A stretch of 64,000 bases of DNA from UBA9732 sp963599445 (GCA_963599445.1 CAVBWZ010000005.1:1-64000), one strand, 5' to 3'. Positions 8,340 to 17,089 are shown, counted from the first letter of the stretch. Made by a program: numbers and translations. The notes: generated by a model from the letters alone, not told the origin.

Positions 8340-9485
8340 TTAGATTGAGAATTCGAGAAGCCTACGATTGTCACTTGGCGTGAACAACTCCGGATTTCCA
8401 GATATTGCTGCGAGCTCATCCATTCTCAAGCCTGTTTCATATGAACAATCTGAAGCATTTCCAGATGTTTTTTCAAAGGCAAACTTAAAAGCTTGGTTCA
8501 AGTAGTAAGGCTTCTCTCGTGGAGTTTCATTGTCATAAGGCTCTCTTTTCTTCCATTTTTTCCGCGACATCTCTATCTGCAGATATCTGAATTTGTTGTC
8601 ATCCAAAACTCCGAGTTCTTTGAGTCTATAGACGATAGCAGCAACAGAGGTCCCCCATTTTCTTTTCTGCTCTTGCAGAGAACCCAACGTCGTTGAGTAT
8701 AGAGAAGATGTGAATCTTGGCTCCGGCATAAGGAAGGCACTTGCAAAATGCTTGGCCTGATCCTCATAAAACTTGTATTCCTTCTCCATTTCATCATCGT
8801 CAACGAACCTGTGTAGAATCAAGTGCCCCAGCTCATGAGCAAGGGTTAATCTTTGCCTGAAGTAGTTCCTATCGTTGTTTTGGATTATTACTGGATGCTG
8901 AATGCCATTCCCTGAAAAATCCACCCAGTAACTGAACGCATCAACACTGGAGGGGAGATTATTACAAATGCATATGATTCCATGGTTTTCAAGCAATGTT
9001 GAGAGATTTCTTATCGGAAGATCTCCAACACCCCAAGACTGCCTTAGATTCGCGGCCTTCGCCTCAATGTCATAGAAACTTAACGTTTCTGGATTGTCTT
9101 CGTAGAACTCATCTGAAATGGTTGTTTGGCATTCTTTTATCAAAGAAAACAGATACCTCATGACATCGTTTGAATGAAGTGCTTTTATCTTGGAAATCTT
9201 CTTCGCTGTTGCAGCTGATGCCAGTGTTCTTCTGAATGAGATTTCAGTTGCAAGATAGTCTCTTTCTGGAGCTTTGAGAAAAAAAAGAGAATCTTGATTG
9301 AGATTCATTAGAATCAACGCAAAACTCTCAGGACTTGGTCTTGTATTTCCTGATTCGAACTGTGCAATCGCACCACGTGTAACGTGAAGCCTTTCCGCTA
9401 AATCACTCTTAGACATCCCCAACAATTCTCTAGCTTCTGTGAGTCGCCATGGTACAAATTTGTTTCTATCATATGCAGCACGCAT
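8340..9485 (-). CDS. XRE-family HTH / ImmA-IrrE metallopeptidase fusion
   Basis: 381 residues. Residues 15-70 form an XRE helix-turn-helix (EARELLGMSKSDLAERLHVT and a GAIAQFESG recognition helix). Residues about 200-260 hold the ImmA/IrrE (DUF955) zinc peptidase with HELGH at 217-221. Such proteins repress a promoter and are cleaved, or cleave a partner repressor, upon DNA damage or phage signals, and they act as antitoxins in RES-, Rosmer- and COG2856-type modules. The ATG is 2 nt after the stop of the upstream gene, so the two are one operon. It probably binds its own promoter near 10069. Confidence 0.85.
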   Translation of the reverse strand: MRAAYDRNKFVPWRLTEARELLGMSKSDLAERLHVTRGAIAQFESGNTRPSPESFALILMNLNQDSLFFLKAPERDYLATEISFRRTLASAATAKKISKIKALHSNDVMRYLFSLIKECQTTISDEFYEDNPETLSFYDIEAKAANLRQSWGVGDLPIRNLSTLLENHGIICICNNLPSSVDAFSYWVDFSGNGIQHPVIIQNNDRNYFRQRLTLAHELGHLILHRFVDDDEMEKEYKFYEDQAKHFASAFLMPEPRFTSSLYSTTLGSLQEQKRKWGTSVAAIVYRLKELGVLDDNKFRYLQIEMSRKKWKKREPYDNETPREKPYYLNQAFKFAFEKTSGNASDCSYETGLRMDELAAISGNPELFTPSDNRRLLEFSI

Positions 9486-9487
9486 GC

Positions 9488-10039
9488 TTAGGCTTCCTTG
9501 TGCGACTCCTTCTTTGTCTCGGCAATTTCAAACGCAGGTGTTTCTTCAGCCGCAATGAAAACAGCCTCATCTTGCTCGTCCTCATTGAACTGATACGCAA
9601 GCTCGACGGGTATCGTCATGCAACCACTAGAACCTTCCAGCCAAATAGCCGATGGCAGATTGCTTTCGTTCGTCTTATAGTGCAACGTAAGCTTGTTGTC
9701 AAGTTCTTCCATTTCAGCGAAAAGGTAAAGCTGGAGCGAATCCCTATACTGAGCAAGAACAGCTGGCTCGTGTGCAAAGCTTATCTCATATCCATCAACA
9801 TGAATAATCACGTAGAGATAGTTGTTTCTCTTGGTGCAGGCTAGTGTTGCGTCTTTACCAAACATCTGTCGTGCCATAGAAGGAATATAACCGCTCGATC
9901 TTATGTGGCCTCTTAGATTCTTTTCACACATCCGAAGCTCAGCATTGTCTCTAAGGAGAATGTTTGACTTGCAACATGCTTGAAAAACTATTTTTGCAAG
10001 CTTTCTTTTTGTACTGTCGTCCAAATTATAAGTTTTCAT
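9488..10039 (-). CDS. Unrecognised protein paired with ImmA-type regulator
   Basis: 183 residues starting at MKTYNLDD (ATG at 10039). No family was recognised. It is soluble, with basic N-terminal helices, a central beta-rich region (NYLYVIIHVDGYEISFAH) and a very acidic/Glu-rich C-terminal tail (about 150-183). It is immediately upstream of and coupled to the XRE-ImmA gene, the layout of two-gene toxin-antitoxin or phage-defence modules, so it may be the effector. That is context only. A longer frame extends upstream without a start signal and is ignored. Confidence 0.7.
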   Translation of the reverse strand: MKTYNLDDSTKRKLAKIVFQACCKSNILLRDNAELRMCEKNLRGHIRSSGYIPSMARQMFGKDATLACTKRNNYLYVIIHVDGYEISFAHEPAVLAQYRDSLQLYLFAEMEELDNKLTLHYKTNESNLPSAIWLEGSSGCMTIPVELAYQFNEDEQDEAVFIAAEETPAFEIAETKKESHKEA

Positions 10040-10068
10040 GTTAGTAGAATACAACTTTTGCAATAAAA

Positions 10069-10079
10069 TGTACAGTACA
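10069..10079 (-). promoter_or_regulatory. Candidate operator upstream of the ImmA operon
   Basis: Palindrome TGTAC-A-GTACA, 30 nt upstream of the first gene, inside an A/T-rich stretch suited to a promoter. It is a plausible autoregulatory site for the XRE domain. Confidence 0.35.
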
Positions 10080-10192
10080 AACGCATGAAGAAAACGGTTC
10101 ATGCACAAAACTGGAGGGGCAGGCAGTAGAGGGAAAGGCAAAACAAAGGACGGAAACCATTGTAGAATGCAAGTGACAAAAGCTTTCACACA

Positions 10193-10345
10193 ATGGAGGA
10201 TCCGTCCATGGAGCAGTATACAGAAACCAACTGCCTCATCAAGAACATAAGGCGTCAGTCCTATGGAATCCGTGACGACAGGTACTTCTTCCTCAAGATC
10301 TGGGAGGCTACAAGAAGGCATCCCAAGCATAGGCTCGTCTCATGA
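10193..10345 (+). pseudogene. ISL3-like transposase remnant (C-terminal end)
   Basis: A 50-codon fragment (starting MEDPSMEQYTETN) encodes what looks like the end of an ISL3-family DDE transposase: TETNCLIKNIRRQSYGIRDD followed by YFFLKIWEATRR, matching the family's terminal E-N-IK-KR-GYRD-YF pattern. The frame is closed upstream by a stop at 10163, and no catalytic domain or terminal inverted repeat was found. It is a decayed insertion-sequence relic between the ImmA operon and the tRNA. Confidence 0.6.
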
Positions 10346-10380
10346 TTCCCACCGTTTTCGTGCAAGACCCTAAAAACCAA

Positions 10381-10393
10381 CGACTTGGGCTCG
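10381..10393. repeat. 13-bp copy of the tRNA-Arg T-arm
   Basis: CGACTTGGGCTCG occurs here and again at 10545-10557 inside the T arm of the tRNA gene. Partial tRNA duplications commonly mark integration sites, but the match is short and the intervening 150 bp contain no gene. Confidence 0.35.
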
Positions 10394-10502
10394 CCTTACG
10401 GTGCTCAAAAGGCAGGTCGCACCTTCAGACCGGCTCCACTTCGGATGCTCGACATCTCGCATCCTCCTACCGTGGAGCTTCGAGCCCTCATTGTGTCCTA
10501 AT

Positions 10503-10537
10503 ACAACAAAACCGACCACGAGGGTCGGTTTTGTTGT
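10503..10537 (-). terminator. Terminator of tRNA-Arg (bidirectional)
   Basis: Perfect 15-bp stem (ACAACAAAACCGACC with its complement) and a 5-nt loop, beginning 2 nt after the tRNA discriminator base. The T-rich 3' arm makes it functional on both strands. Confidence 0.8.
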
Positions 10538-10539
10538 CT

Positions 10540-10613
<74 letters not shown>

Positions 10614-10624
10614 ATTGCAAGTGG

Positions 10625-10653
10625 ATTATAGTAAATTGCCCACACAGTTTCAA
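10625..10653 (-). promoter_or_regulatory. tRNA-Arg promoter
   Basis: TTGAAA, a 17-nt spacer and TATAAT on the minus strand, 11 nt upstream of the mature tRNA 5' end. The -35 box lies in the loop of the phosphofructokinase terminator. Confidence 0.75.
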
Positions 10654-10669
10654 GTGTCGTGGGCAATTT
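10633..10669. terminator. Hairpin terminator after phosphofructokinase
   Basis: Perfect 11-bp stem AAATTGCCCAC/GTGGGCAATTT with a 15-nt loop, between the phosphofructokinase stop and the tRNA. Confidence 0.6.
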
Positions 10670-10735
10670 AGTTTTGGCCAAGTCTGTCCAAAGCAAGGCT
10701 GTGAGCCCTAGGCTCTAAGTCCTAAGTTCCAGGTC

Positions 10736-12097
10736 CTACTCGTTCTTCATGGAATCCGGCTGGCGGGTGTTCTCAAGGACATCGCGCCAAAGAGAGCTTT
10801 CCGTGTTGACCTTGTTGCGCGATGAGATGGCAACGCTTATAGGCATGTTCACGAACCTGTTGTTCATCATGGTCGTGAGGACGGCCGTCTTACCTGCCAT
10901 GGCAGCGTGGACTGCGTGTGCGCCAAGGCGGGCGCAGTAGATGGAGTCGTAGGAGTTGGCCGGTGCGCTGCGTATGATGTAGCTTGGGTCTATGTACTTC
11001 ACATTGACCTCCATGCCGTCCTCTTTGAAATACTTGATGATTTCATCCTTCAAAAATAGGCCTATGTCGTTGTATTTGACGTTCCCGGAGGCATCGGTCT
11101 TGCCCGTTTTGGGTAGGAGGTCCTGACCTGCGCCCTCAGCGACGAGGATGACTGCGTGGCCGCGGTCCTGCAGGCGTTTCTTGAGATGTGTAAGAAGGCC
11201 GTTTCTGCCGCGGAGGTCGAACGGGTTCTCAGGAATGAGGCAGAAGTTGACGTCGCTCTGTGCAAGGGATGTCTTTGCCGCGATGAAGCCGCTTTCGCGT
11301 CCCATGACCTTGACAAGTCCAACCCCGTTTATGGAGTTGCGGGCCTCGATATGCGCACCGCGGACGACTGGAACCGCCATCGAGACGGCAGTGTCGAATC
11401 CAAACGACGTCTGTATGAACGAGAGGTCGTTGTCTATGGTCTTTGGGATCCCCACGACGGAGATCTTGAGGCCTCTGCTACCTATCTCCTTTGCAATGGC
11501 GGATGCACCGCGCAGGGTTCCGTCTCCACCAATGGTGAAGAGCATGTTCACGTTCATGCGTTCGAGGGTGTCAACGATGTCCGCCGTCTGCTTGCCGCCA
11601 CCGCGGGCGCTGCCCAGGATGGTTCCGCCCTTTTCCTGGATGTCGTCAACGATGTCCGGATCCAGCTTTATCACTGGATATTTTGAAGTGGGAAGCAGTC
11701 CTTGGTACCCATATTGGATGCCGCTTATCTGACGCACACCATAGCGGTACCACAGGCATCTTACGATTGCACGGATTACGTTGTTCAGCCCTGGACATAT
11801 ACCGCCGCACGTGCATATGGCTGCATGGACGTGGATTGGGTTGAAGTATATCATCCTGCGGGGGCCTGCAAGTTCCACTACGTCAGTGCAGGAAGGCACG
11901 TATCTGCCATCGTCCAGTTTCTTTGAATCGAGGCTGCAGAGTATGCGCTCATCGTCCGATACATAGTTGGCTATCCCATCGCCGTATACATCGCTCATGA
12001 CGATTGGTGATGGAATCTTCGCCTCTCCAAGCCTTTGGACCGTGTAGTCGACTTTTGGGACTCCTTCCACGAAAGCCACCGAATCATCGCTTCTCAT
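10736..12097 (-). CDS. 6-phosphofructokinase (long spirochaete type, probably ATP-dependent)
   Basis: 453 residues, close to the long PFKs of spirochaetes and plants and not to the 320-residue E. coli PfkA. It catalyses fructose 6-phosphate to fructose 1,6-bisphosphate in glycolysis. Visible motifs are the nucleotide loop CGGICPGLNN (97-106), GGDGT (190-194) and PKTIDND (218-224). Gly at the GGDG position fits ATP as phosphoryl donor (PPi enzymes carry Asp), while Lys in PKTIDND is typical of the PPi/group-X branch. AGGAGG precedes the ATG by 8 nt. It lies 42 nt downstream of the thioesterase gene and is probably co-transcribed with it. Confidence 0.9.
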   Translation of the reverse strand: MRSDDSVAFVEGVPKVDYTVQRLGEAKIPSPIVMSDVYGDGIANYVSDDERILCSLDSKKLDDGRYVPSCTDVVELAGPRRMIYFNPIHVHAAICTCGGICPGLNNVIRAIVRCLWYRYGVRQISGIQYGYQGLLPTSKYPVIKLDPDIVDDIQEKGGTILGSARGGGKQTADIVDTLERMNVNMLFTIGGDGTLRGASAIAKEIGSRGLKISVVGIPKTIDNDLSFIQTSFGFDTAVSMAVPVVRGAHIEARNSINGVGLVKVMGRESGFIAAKTSLAQSDVNFCLIPENPFDLRGRNGLLTHLKKRLQDRGHAVILVAEGAGQDLLPKTGKTDASGNVKYNDIGLFLKDEIIKYFKEDGMEVNVKYIDPSYIIRSAPANSYDSIYCARLGAHAVHAAMAGKTAVLTTMMNNRFVNMPISVAISSRNKVNTESSLWRDVLENTRQPDSMKNE

Positions 12098-12139
12098 ATC
12101 GCTTTCCTCCTATTCTGTATTCGTACTCCGCCGCCCTAA

Positions 12140-12913
12140 TCAGCCGCAGACGATCTGTGCCAGCGCCGCAGGCTTGCCATCCGGGAATAGAAGGGCCGTC
12201 TCTATGGTCCTTCCCGCCAAGGCCGCTTCAGATTCGACAGGCCTCTCTTTCATTGTGAGCACATCCCCTTCATGGGCCGATGCTTTGAAGATAACACTCA
12301 TCTCCTGGATCTTCATACCTTCCAACTGCGAAGTCGTATATTTCCCAAGAATTGCCCTAATGTAGGCGGCGTTGTTCATATGGTGCCCGAGATCGACGTC
12401 TGATGACGTCACCGTCACTTCTCCAAGAGACCTGCATCCATCGAACGATGGATCAATGCGAGGGAAGCCTTCGAACTGCACTGTATCGTCGCTGAATTGG
12501 AATCCTTCCGGAAAAAGGGTGTTGAGCTTCTCCAGCCTGTTCTCCTTGAGGTTCATGATCGCCCATTCCGTGCAGCCTTCTGCAATGACATCTCCATTGT
12601 GCTCAAGACGATAGCATCGGTCTGTCCTGAAGGATGTTGGCTTTACGGGCCAGGTGGAGGCTGTCATACGACCCATCATGAACGGGCGTTCGTAAAAGCG
12701 TATGCGAGTCTTGACCGTGAGCCAGAACATGCTGTGTGCGACCATGTACGGCTGGCCTATGCCTATGATGCCTGCGTGCTCCGCGGCCATGTCCATGAAG
12801 AGCGAGAACGTGTCGAAGATTCCAAGCCTTCCGGAGTAGTCGCACATGCCTGGGGCGACTGTGACCTGTTTCGAATGCTTGCTCGGAATCGTTTTGTTGT
12901 CGTCGAATGCCAT
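12140..12913 (-). CDS. Acyl-ACP thioesterase (FatA-like)
   Basis: 257 residues with two hot-dog repeats. The first begins DYSGRLGIFDTFSLFMD; the second has DVDLGHHMNNAAYI, matching the D-x-N-x-H-xN catalytic region of acyl-ACP thioesterases (PF01643). It releases fatty acids from ACP in the cytoplasm, setting chain length. The start at 12913 is chosen because GGAGGG lies 7 nt upstream; the frame could extend 29 codons further without a signal. It forms an apparent operon with the phosphofructokinase gene. Confidence 0.85.
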   Translation of the reverse strand: MAFDDNKTIPSKHSKQVTVAPGMCDYSGRLGIFDTFSLFMDMAAEHAGIIGIGQPYMVAHSMFWLTVKTRIRFYERPFMMGRMTASTWPVKPTSFRTDRCYRLEHNGDVIAEGCTEWAIMNLKENRLEKLNTLFPEGFQFSDDTVQFEGFPRIDPSFDGCRSLGEVTVTSSDVDLGHHMNNAAYIRAILGKYTTSQLEGMKIQEMSVIFKASAHEGDVLTMKERPVESEAALAGRTIETALLFPDGKPAALAQIVCG

Positions 12914-13111
12914 TTCAGACCCTCCGTGGGCCACCGCATGAGGTGTAGCCGCCACAGCCCAATGATAGTCAAAAGGCGTCGTTTTTTCCAGTATTTGCAA
13001 ACTGCATGGGGGATGCCGTGCATACCACTTGGAGAGGAAACGGTTTGGCTAAGAACCAGTTAAGGACGTCCTGTTTTGCTGCTATGGCGTTGGTTTGCGG
13101 AATATGTTTTG

Positions 13112-13141
13112 TTGACAGCTGGCATCTGCGAATCCAATAAT
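13112..13141 (+). promoter_or_regulatory. Promoter of the KdpD/KdpE-like operon
   Basis: TTGACA, an 18-nt spacer and AATAAT, with a leader of about 70 nt to the histidine kinase start. The remainder of 12914-13215 holds the divergent promoter region of the thioesterase and no further gene. Confidence 0.6.
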
Positions 13142-13215
13142 GTACCTGTCGTATGCGGACTGCTGAGGGTGTTGGTGGCGCCTTGCATCGCAGCGGGAAC
13201 AAAGGAGCCTCGATT

Positions 13216-14280
13216 TTGAAGAAACTGAACTGGACACGGAAGACGACCAAGGACCTGCTTTTCACCATAATGATCTTCATCGTTGCACTCCTTGCCGGAC
13301 TTCTTCTCAAATTCCCCTTGGACGCACCTGACCAGATACCTCTCATATTCGTACTTGGCGTCATGCTCATAGCCCTCAAGACCGATGGCTACGGGTGGGG
13401 CATTGCATCGTCCACCCTCATGGTGTTCCTGATAAATTTCGTGTTCGTAGACCCGTTCATGGCCTTCAATTTTTCACCATACACCATACCATCGGCCATC
13501 GTTACGTTTGCAGTGTCCTTGACGACAAGCGCCCTCACCATTCAGGTGAAGGAGCAGGAAAAGATCAGGATCGCTGCGGAGAAGGAGCAGATGCGCGCAA
13601 ATCTCCTTAGAGCTGTATCCCATGATCTAAGAACCCCTCTTACAGCGATATACGGCGCAACTTCCACCATAATGGACAGGTACGACGAGCTTTCCAAGGC
13701 CCAACAGCTTGAACTCCTGCAGGATGTGAAGAACGACAGCGAATGGCTCATGAGGATGGTGGAGAACCTTTTGTCCGTCACGCGCGTCACTGGGGACGAT
13801 GTGCAGCTCAAAAGGAACTCCATAGTGTTGGAGGAGCTTGTTGGAACCACAGTCTCCAAATTCAACAAGATGCATCCGAAGCAGAACCTCCGTGTGGTGC
13901 TTCCGGATCACTTCATAACGATCCAAGGGGATGCGATCCTGCTCGAACAGGTGATGATCAACCTTTTGGAGAACGCCGTCTTCCATGCAGAGGGGATGAC
14001 CCAGATCAATCTGGTCGTCAAGGAGAAAGGAAGACGCGTTGTTTTCGAGATAAGCGACGATGGATGCGGCATACCTGCCGATAGGTTGGGTTCCCTTTTC
14101 AATGGTTCCTGGACATCCAAGGTGGAGACTGCTGACAGCAAGCGAAGCAACATGGGCATAGGGCTTTCAGTCTGCTATTCCATAATAAAGGCGCATGGTG
14201 GGACGATGAGCGCAAGGAACGGAGCGAAGAAAGGTGCAGTGTTCAGCTTCGCGTTGGACAAGGAGGAAGATGATGAGTAA
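13216..14280 (+). CDS. KdpD-like sensor histidine kinase (short form)
   Basis: 354 residues. The N-terminus is a DUF4118-type membrane domain with about four helices (residues 10-110), as in the membrane part of KdpD, but the large cytoplasmic KdpD and Usp domains are absent. Then come the H box AVSHDLRTPLTAIYG (His136), N box QVMINLLENAVFHA and G boxes EISDDGCGIPADRLG and GIGLSVCYSIIKAHGGT. The start is the TTG at 13216, with AGGAG 8 nt upstream. No kdpFABC genes are nearby, so the signal need not be potassium. The last 8 nt overlap the response-regulator gene. Confidence 0.9.
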   Translation: MKKLNWTRKTTKDLLFTIMIFIVALLAGLLLKFPLDAPDQIPLIFVLGVMLIALKTDGYGWGIASSTLMVFLINFVFVDPFMAFNFSPYTIPSAIVTFAVSLTTSALTIQVKEQEKIRIAAEKEQMRANLLRAVSHDLRTPLTAIYGATSTIMDRYDELSKAQQLELLQDVKNDSEWLMRMVENLLSVTRVTGDDVQLKRNSIVLEELVGTTVSKFNKMHPKQNLRVVLPDHFITIQGDAILLEQVMINLLENAVFHAEGMTQINLVVKEKGRRVVFEISDDGCGIPADRLGSLFNGSWTSKVETADSKRSNMGIGLSVCYSIIKAHGGTMSARNGAKKGAVFSFALDKEEDDE

Positions 14281-14986
14281 CAACAAATACAAGGTTCTGA
14301 TAATCGAAGACGATGCCACGATCATAAGGTTCGTTGAGACGGTGCTTTCCACCTCCAACTATCAGGTGATAACCGCCACCAACGGCATGACGGGTGAAAG
14401 GATGGCCTCCTCCCACAATCCTGACTTGATCGTGTTGGACCTGGGACTGCCTGACATGGATGGACTTGAACTCATAAAGCATGTAAGGGAAAGCTCCACT
14501 GTTCCTATTCTGGTGCTCTCCGCCCGTACCCACGAGTCTGACAAGGTCGCAGCCTTGGACCGTGGAGCCAACGACTATGTGACCAAGCCCTTTGGAATAG
14601 ACGAATTCCTTGCAAGGGTAAGGGCTCTGTTGAGGACGTCCCGTCACTGCGCCTCCTCCTGCTCCGTACCTGGAGGAAGATTCGTCCTCAAGGACCTGGT
14701 CATAGACTACGACAAAAGGCTTGTGACCATGGCAGGCGAAGAGGTTCATCTTACACAGACGGAATACAACATACTTGCCCTTCTTTCCGAGTATGCCGGA
14801 AAGGTTTTGACTTACTCCGCCATTGTCCGTTACATTTGGGGTGCCAACGATTCTGGAAACGTCAAGAAGATCCAGGTCAATATGGCCAACATACGGCGCA
14901 AATGCGGTTTCAATCCAGGCGATGACAGCTATATCATAAACGAGCTTGGCGTTGGCTACCGCATGAAGGACGGCAAGGAGGATTAG
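14273..14986 (+). CDS. KdpE-like OmpR-family response regulator
   Basis: 237 residues: a receiver domain with acidic pair D13/D14, phosphoacceptor D56 and switch Lys in DYVTKPFG (K105), then an OmpR/PhoB winged helix ending ELGVGYRMKDGK. The ATG at 14273 has AGGAGG 6 nt upstream, inside the kinase reading frame. It is the partner of the preceding kinase. It binds DNA upstream of unknown targets; no obvious direct-repeat site was found in the operon promoter. Confidence 0.9.
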   Translation: MSNNKYKVLIIEDDATIIRFVETVLSTSNYQVITATNGMTGERMASSHNPDLIVLDLGLPDMDGLELIKHVRESSTVPILVLSARTHESDKVAALDRGANDYVTKPFGIDEFLARVRALLRTSRHCASSCSVPGGRFVLKDLVIDYDKRLVTMAGEEVHLTQTEYNILALLSEYAGKVLTYSAIVRYIWGANDSGNVKKIQVNMANIRRKCGFNPGDDSYIINELGVGYRMKDGKED

Positions 14987-14988
14987 TT

Positions 14989-16047
14989 TTGTCTGTGAAG
15001 GTCCTTTTCATTGGTGGTACGGGGACGATAAGCTCTGCTATCGTCGAGCATCTGTCCGAACTCCCCAAATGGGAGGTCTATGTACTCAATAGAGGAAACA
15101 GACTTGAGAACCTTCCATCTGGAGTGCATCAGCTTACGGCGGACATCCATGACCCTTCGTCCGTGGAGAGGTGCCTTGAAGGCCAGTCCTTCGACGTGGT
15201 CTGTGATTTCATTGGGTTCGTGCCATCTGACCTTGAGCCTGTGTGCCGTATCTTGAAGGGACGTGTCGGGCAGTTCGTCTACATAAGCTCCGCCTCTGCA
15301 TACCAGAAGCCCCCTAGGACCTGGCTCATTACGGAGAAGACTCCTCTTGAGAATCCTTATTGGGAGTATTCCCGCAACAAGATAGCCTGTGAGGAGTACC
15401 TCATGCGCCTTTTCAGGGAGGAAGGCTTCCCTGTGACCATCGTTAGGCCCAGCCATACATACTGCGAACGCTCCGTTCCCGTTGGAATCCATGGAGCCAA
15501 AGGCAGCTGGCAGGTCCTGAAGCGTATGCTGGAAGGCAAGCCTGTGATAGTCCATGGCGATGGCTCATCCTTGTGGACCATGACTGACAGCCGCGACTTT
15601 GCAAAGGCCTTCGTTGGACTTCTTGGCAATCCTTCTGCCATTGGTCAGGCATTTCACATCACATCCGATGAATCCAACACATGGAACCGCATCTACGAAA
15701 CGATAGCTTCATGTCTATCGCGTGAATATGGTCGTGAAGTCAGGTTCATCCCTTGCTATGTCCCTTCCTCCGTCGTTGCGGCCTTTGGCCCTGTGAACGG
15801 CTACGATATGACGGGAAATCTCCTTGGAGACAAGGCCAACAGCGTCGTGTTCGACAACTCAAAGGTGAAAGCGCTCGTTCCTTCGTTCCATGCTTCCATA
15901 TCGTTGGAGGAGGGTTTTTCCCGTACTATACACAATGTTGTCTCATCTCCTGAGCTCCAACGTGAAGACCCGGATTTCGACCTTTGGTGCGACAGACTTG
16001 TCGCCGCCATGGATGGAGTTAAGGACTCATTGGGACTTCTATCATGA
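14989..16047 (+). CDS. NAD-dependent epimerase/dehydratase family protein
   Basis: 352-residue extended short-chain dehydrogenase. The N-terminus VLFIGGTGTISSAI is the NAD(P)-binding GxxGxxS loop. Y-x3-K is represented by the YWEYSRNKIACEEYL stretch, with an upstream YISSASAY serine region. Such proteins act on nucleotide sugars or related substrates; specificity is unclear. The TTG start is set by AAGGAGG 7 nt upstream. It follows the response regulator by 2 nt, so it is the third gene of that operon. Confidence 0.85.
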   Translation: MSVKVLFIGGTGTISSAIVEHLSELPKWEVYVLNRGNRLENLPSGVHQLTADIHDPSSVERCLEGQSFDVVCDFIGFVPSDLEPVCRILKGRVGQFVYISSASAYQKPPRTWLITEKTPLENPYWEYSRNKIACEEYLMRLFREEGFPVTIVRPSHTYCERSVPVGIHGAKGSWQVLKRMLEGKPVIVHGDGSSLWTMTDSRDFAKAFVGLLGNPSAIGQAFHITSDESNTWNRIYETIASCLSREYGREVRFIPCYVPSSVVAAFGPVNGYDMTGNLLGDKANSVVFDNSKVKALVPSFHASISLEEGFSRTIHNVVSSPELQREDPDFDLWCDRLVAAMDGVKDSLGLLS

Positions 16048-16349
16048 AGGACTGTTTGATAACCGTTGCAAAGGTCTCCTCCTTTGACGACTTGTCTTCT
16101 TTGTATGAGAACCCTTCCTTCGATGGCTCCTGCTGCATGAAGGAGAAAATGCGCTTTGTCTCGCATGATGCACAGATGCCATCAGGTTTCTGTGAAAGTG
16201 CATGGCAGAACCTCTATCCATATGTGTTCGCATTGGCAAACGGAGGTGGAAACTTCTTTGATGGGTGGATGAAGAACCCCCACTCCGCCATGATCTCCTG
16301 CAACGACGGCTTTAGACCCGTAAGCTTCTACATTGAAGTCGTTGAGTAG
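16044..16349 (+). CDS. TIGR04076 family protein
   Basis: 101 residues with the family layout: N-terminal beta strands, a central P-x-GFCESAWQNLYPYVFAL segment, a Gly-rich turn and the C-terminal CNDGFRPVSFYIE. These small proteins are widespread in anaerobes and have no known function. The ATG overlaps the epimerase stop (ATGA), suggesting coupled translation. Cysteines are spread along the chain and do not form an evident metal site. Confidence 0.7.
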   Translation: MKDCLITVAKVSSFDDLSSLYENPSFDGSCCMKEKMRFVSHDAQMPSGFCESAWQNLYPYVFALANGGGNFFDGWMKNPHSAMISCNDGFRPVSFYIEVVE

Positions 16350-16380
16350 AACGATGAGAGTCCATGATCAAATCCTCCAT

Positions 16381-16398
16381 TTGAACGTCAACGTTCAA
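16381..16398. promoter_or_regulatory. 18-bp perfect palindrome
   Basis: TTGAACGT-CA-ACGTTCAA, 31 nt after the TIGR04076 stop and upstream of no plus-strand gene. It is a possible protein-binding site or an RNA hairpin at the 3' end of the operon. Confidence 0.35.
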
Positions 16399-16410
16399 GG
16401 GCATCGGGCT

Positions 16411-16442
16411 AAAAAACCAGCCCTCTATGACATAGGGGCTGG
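16411..16442 (-). terminator. Rho-independent terminator of the minus-strand lipoprotein-like gene
   Basis: On the minus strand CCAGCCC...GGGCTGG with inner CTATG/CATAG pairs, followed by TTTTTT. It lies about 150 nt beyond the stop at 16589. Confidence 0.7.
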
Positions 16443-16588
16443 AACAGTTTGGGTGCCAGTCTGACGTTTGGGGTACGAAGAAGATGGACCTTGGAGAAGG
16501 ATCCCTTTCTATATCAAGGATGTGCCAGGCTGACCTGTTTTTGGGTTTCTATGAGTCATAGTTCGGGCTTTGGGGCCCGCCCTAGGAT

Positions 16589-17089
16589 TCAAAGACAGGT
16601 GTAATAGACGGTCTTGTTCTGGGAATCCACGATGGTCATGTATTTGACTTCGTTCTTCTCCGAGAACCTGACGCTCCAGGTCCTGCCGTCATCGAACGTT
16701 ACCGTGCCGTCACAGCTTTCAAGATCTATGGTGCCTTGCTTGAAGAACGGCTGGCTGCTTCCAAAGCGGAGTACAAGCCTGTTTGAGATTGCATCGTAGA
16801 TGATGTTTGCTTTCAACGCCGTTCTGAACCCTTCCAGCTTTCCATCGTTGCGTTCGTTGGTCTGAGGCTCCCACTGCGTATCGCCCAGAATGCCTGTCCA
16901 ATAGAGGCGTTGTCTCTCGGCGGTCTGCTCTTGGGATGGCTGTGGAGTTGGCGTTTGCTGTGTACATGCAAAGCAGCTCACAAGGATTGCACACACAAGT
17001 GTTGTGACGGACAGGGCGTAGAGCATGGTGCTTCTCAGCTTTAGCTTGTCCTTTTCCGACAGTTCAGTGAGTTTGACTTTCTTGGCCAA
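16589..17089 (-). CDS. Hypothetical membrane-anchored or lipoprotein-like protein
   Basis: 166 residues. A basic N-terminus is followed by one hydrophobic segment (YALSVTTLVCAILVSCFAC, about 24-42) ending in a lipobox-like cysteine, then a Pro/Gln-rich linker and a beta-rich globular domain. It may be a lipoprotein with a long n-region or a single-pass protein. Family not recognised. The start is a TTG with GGAGAG upstream. Monocistronic, with its own promoter at 17154-17182. Confidence 0.7.
   Translation of the reverse strand: MAKKVKLTELSEKDKLKLRSTMLYALSVTTLVCAILVSCFACTQQTPTPQPSQEQTAERQRLYWTGILGDTQWEPQTNERNDGKLEGFRTALKANIIYDAISNRLVLRFGSSQPFFKQGTIDLESCDGTVTFDDGRTWSVRFSEKNEVKYMTIVDSQNKTVYYTCL

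Noticed and set aside
10040..10330. N-terminal 97-residue extension of the gene upstream of ImmA.
   Set aside because: The extension overlaps the operator, promoter region and transposase remnant, has no start signal and is compositionally unlike the rest of the protein.
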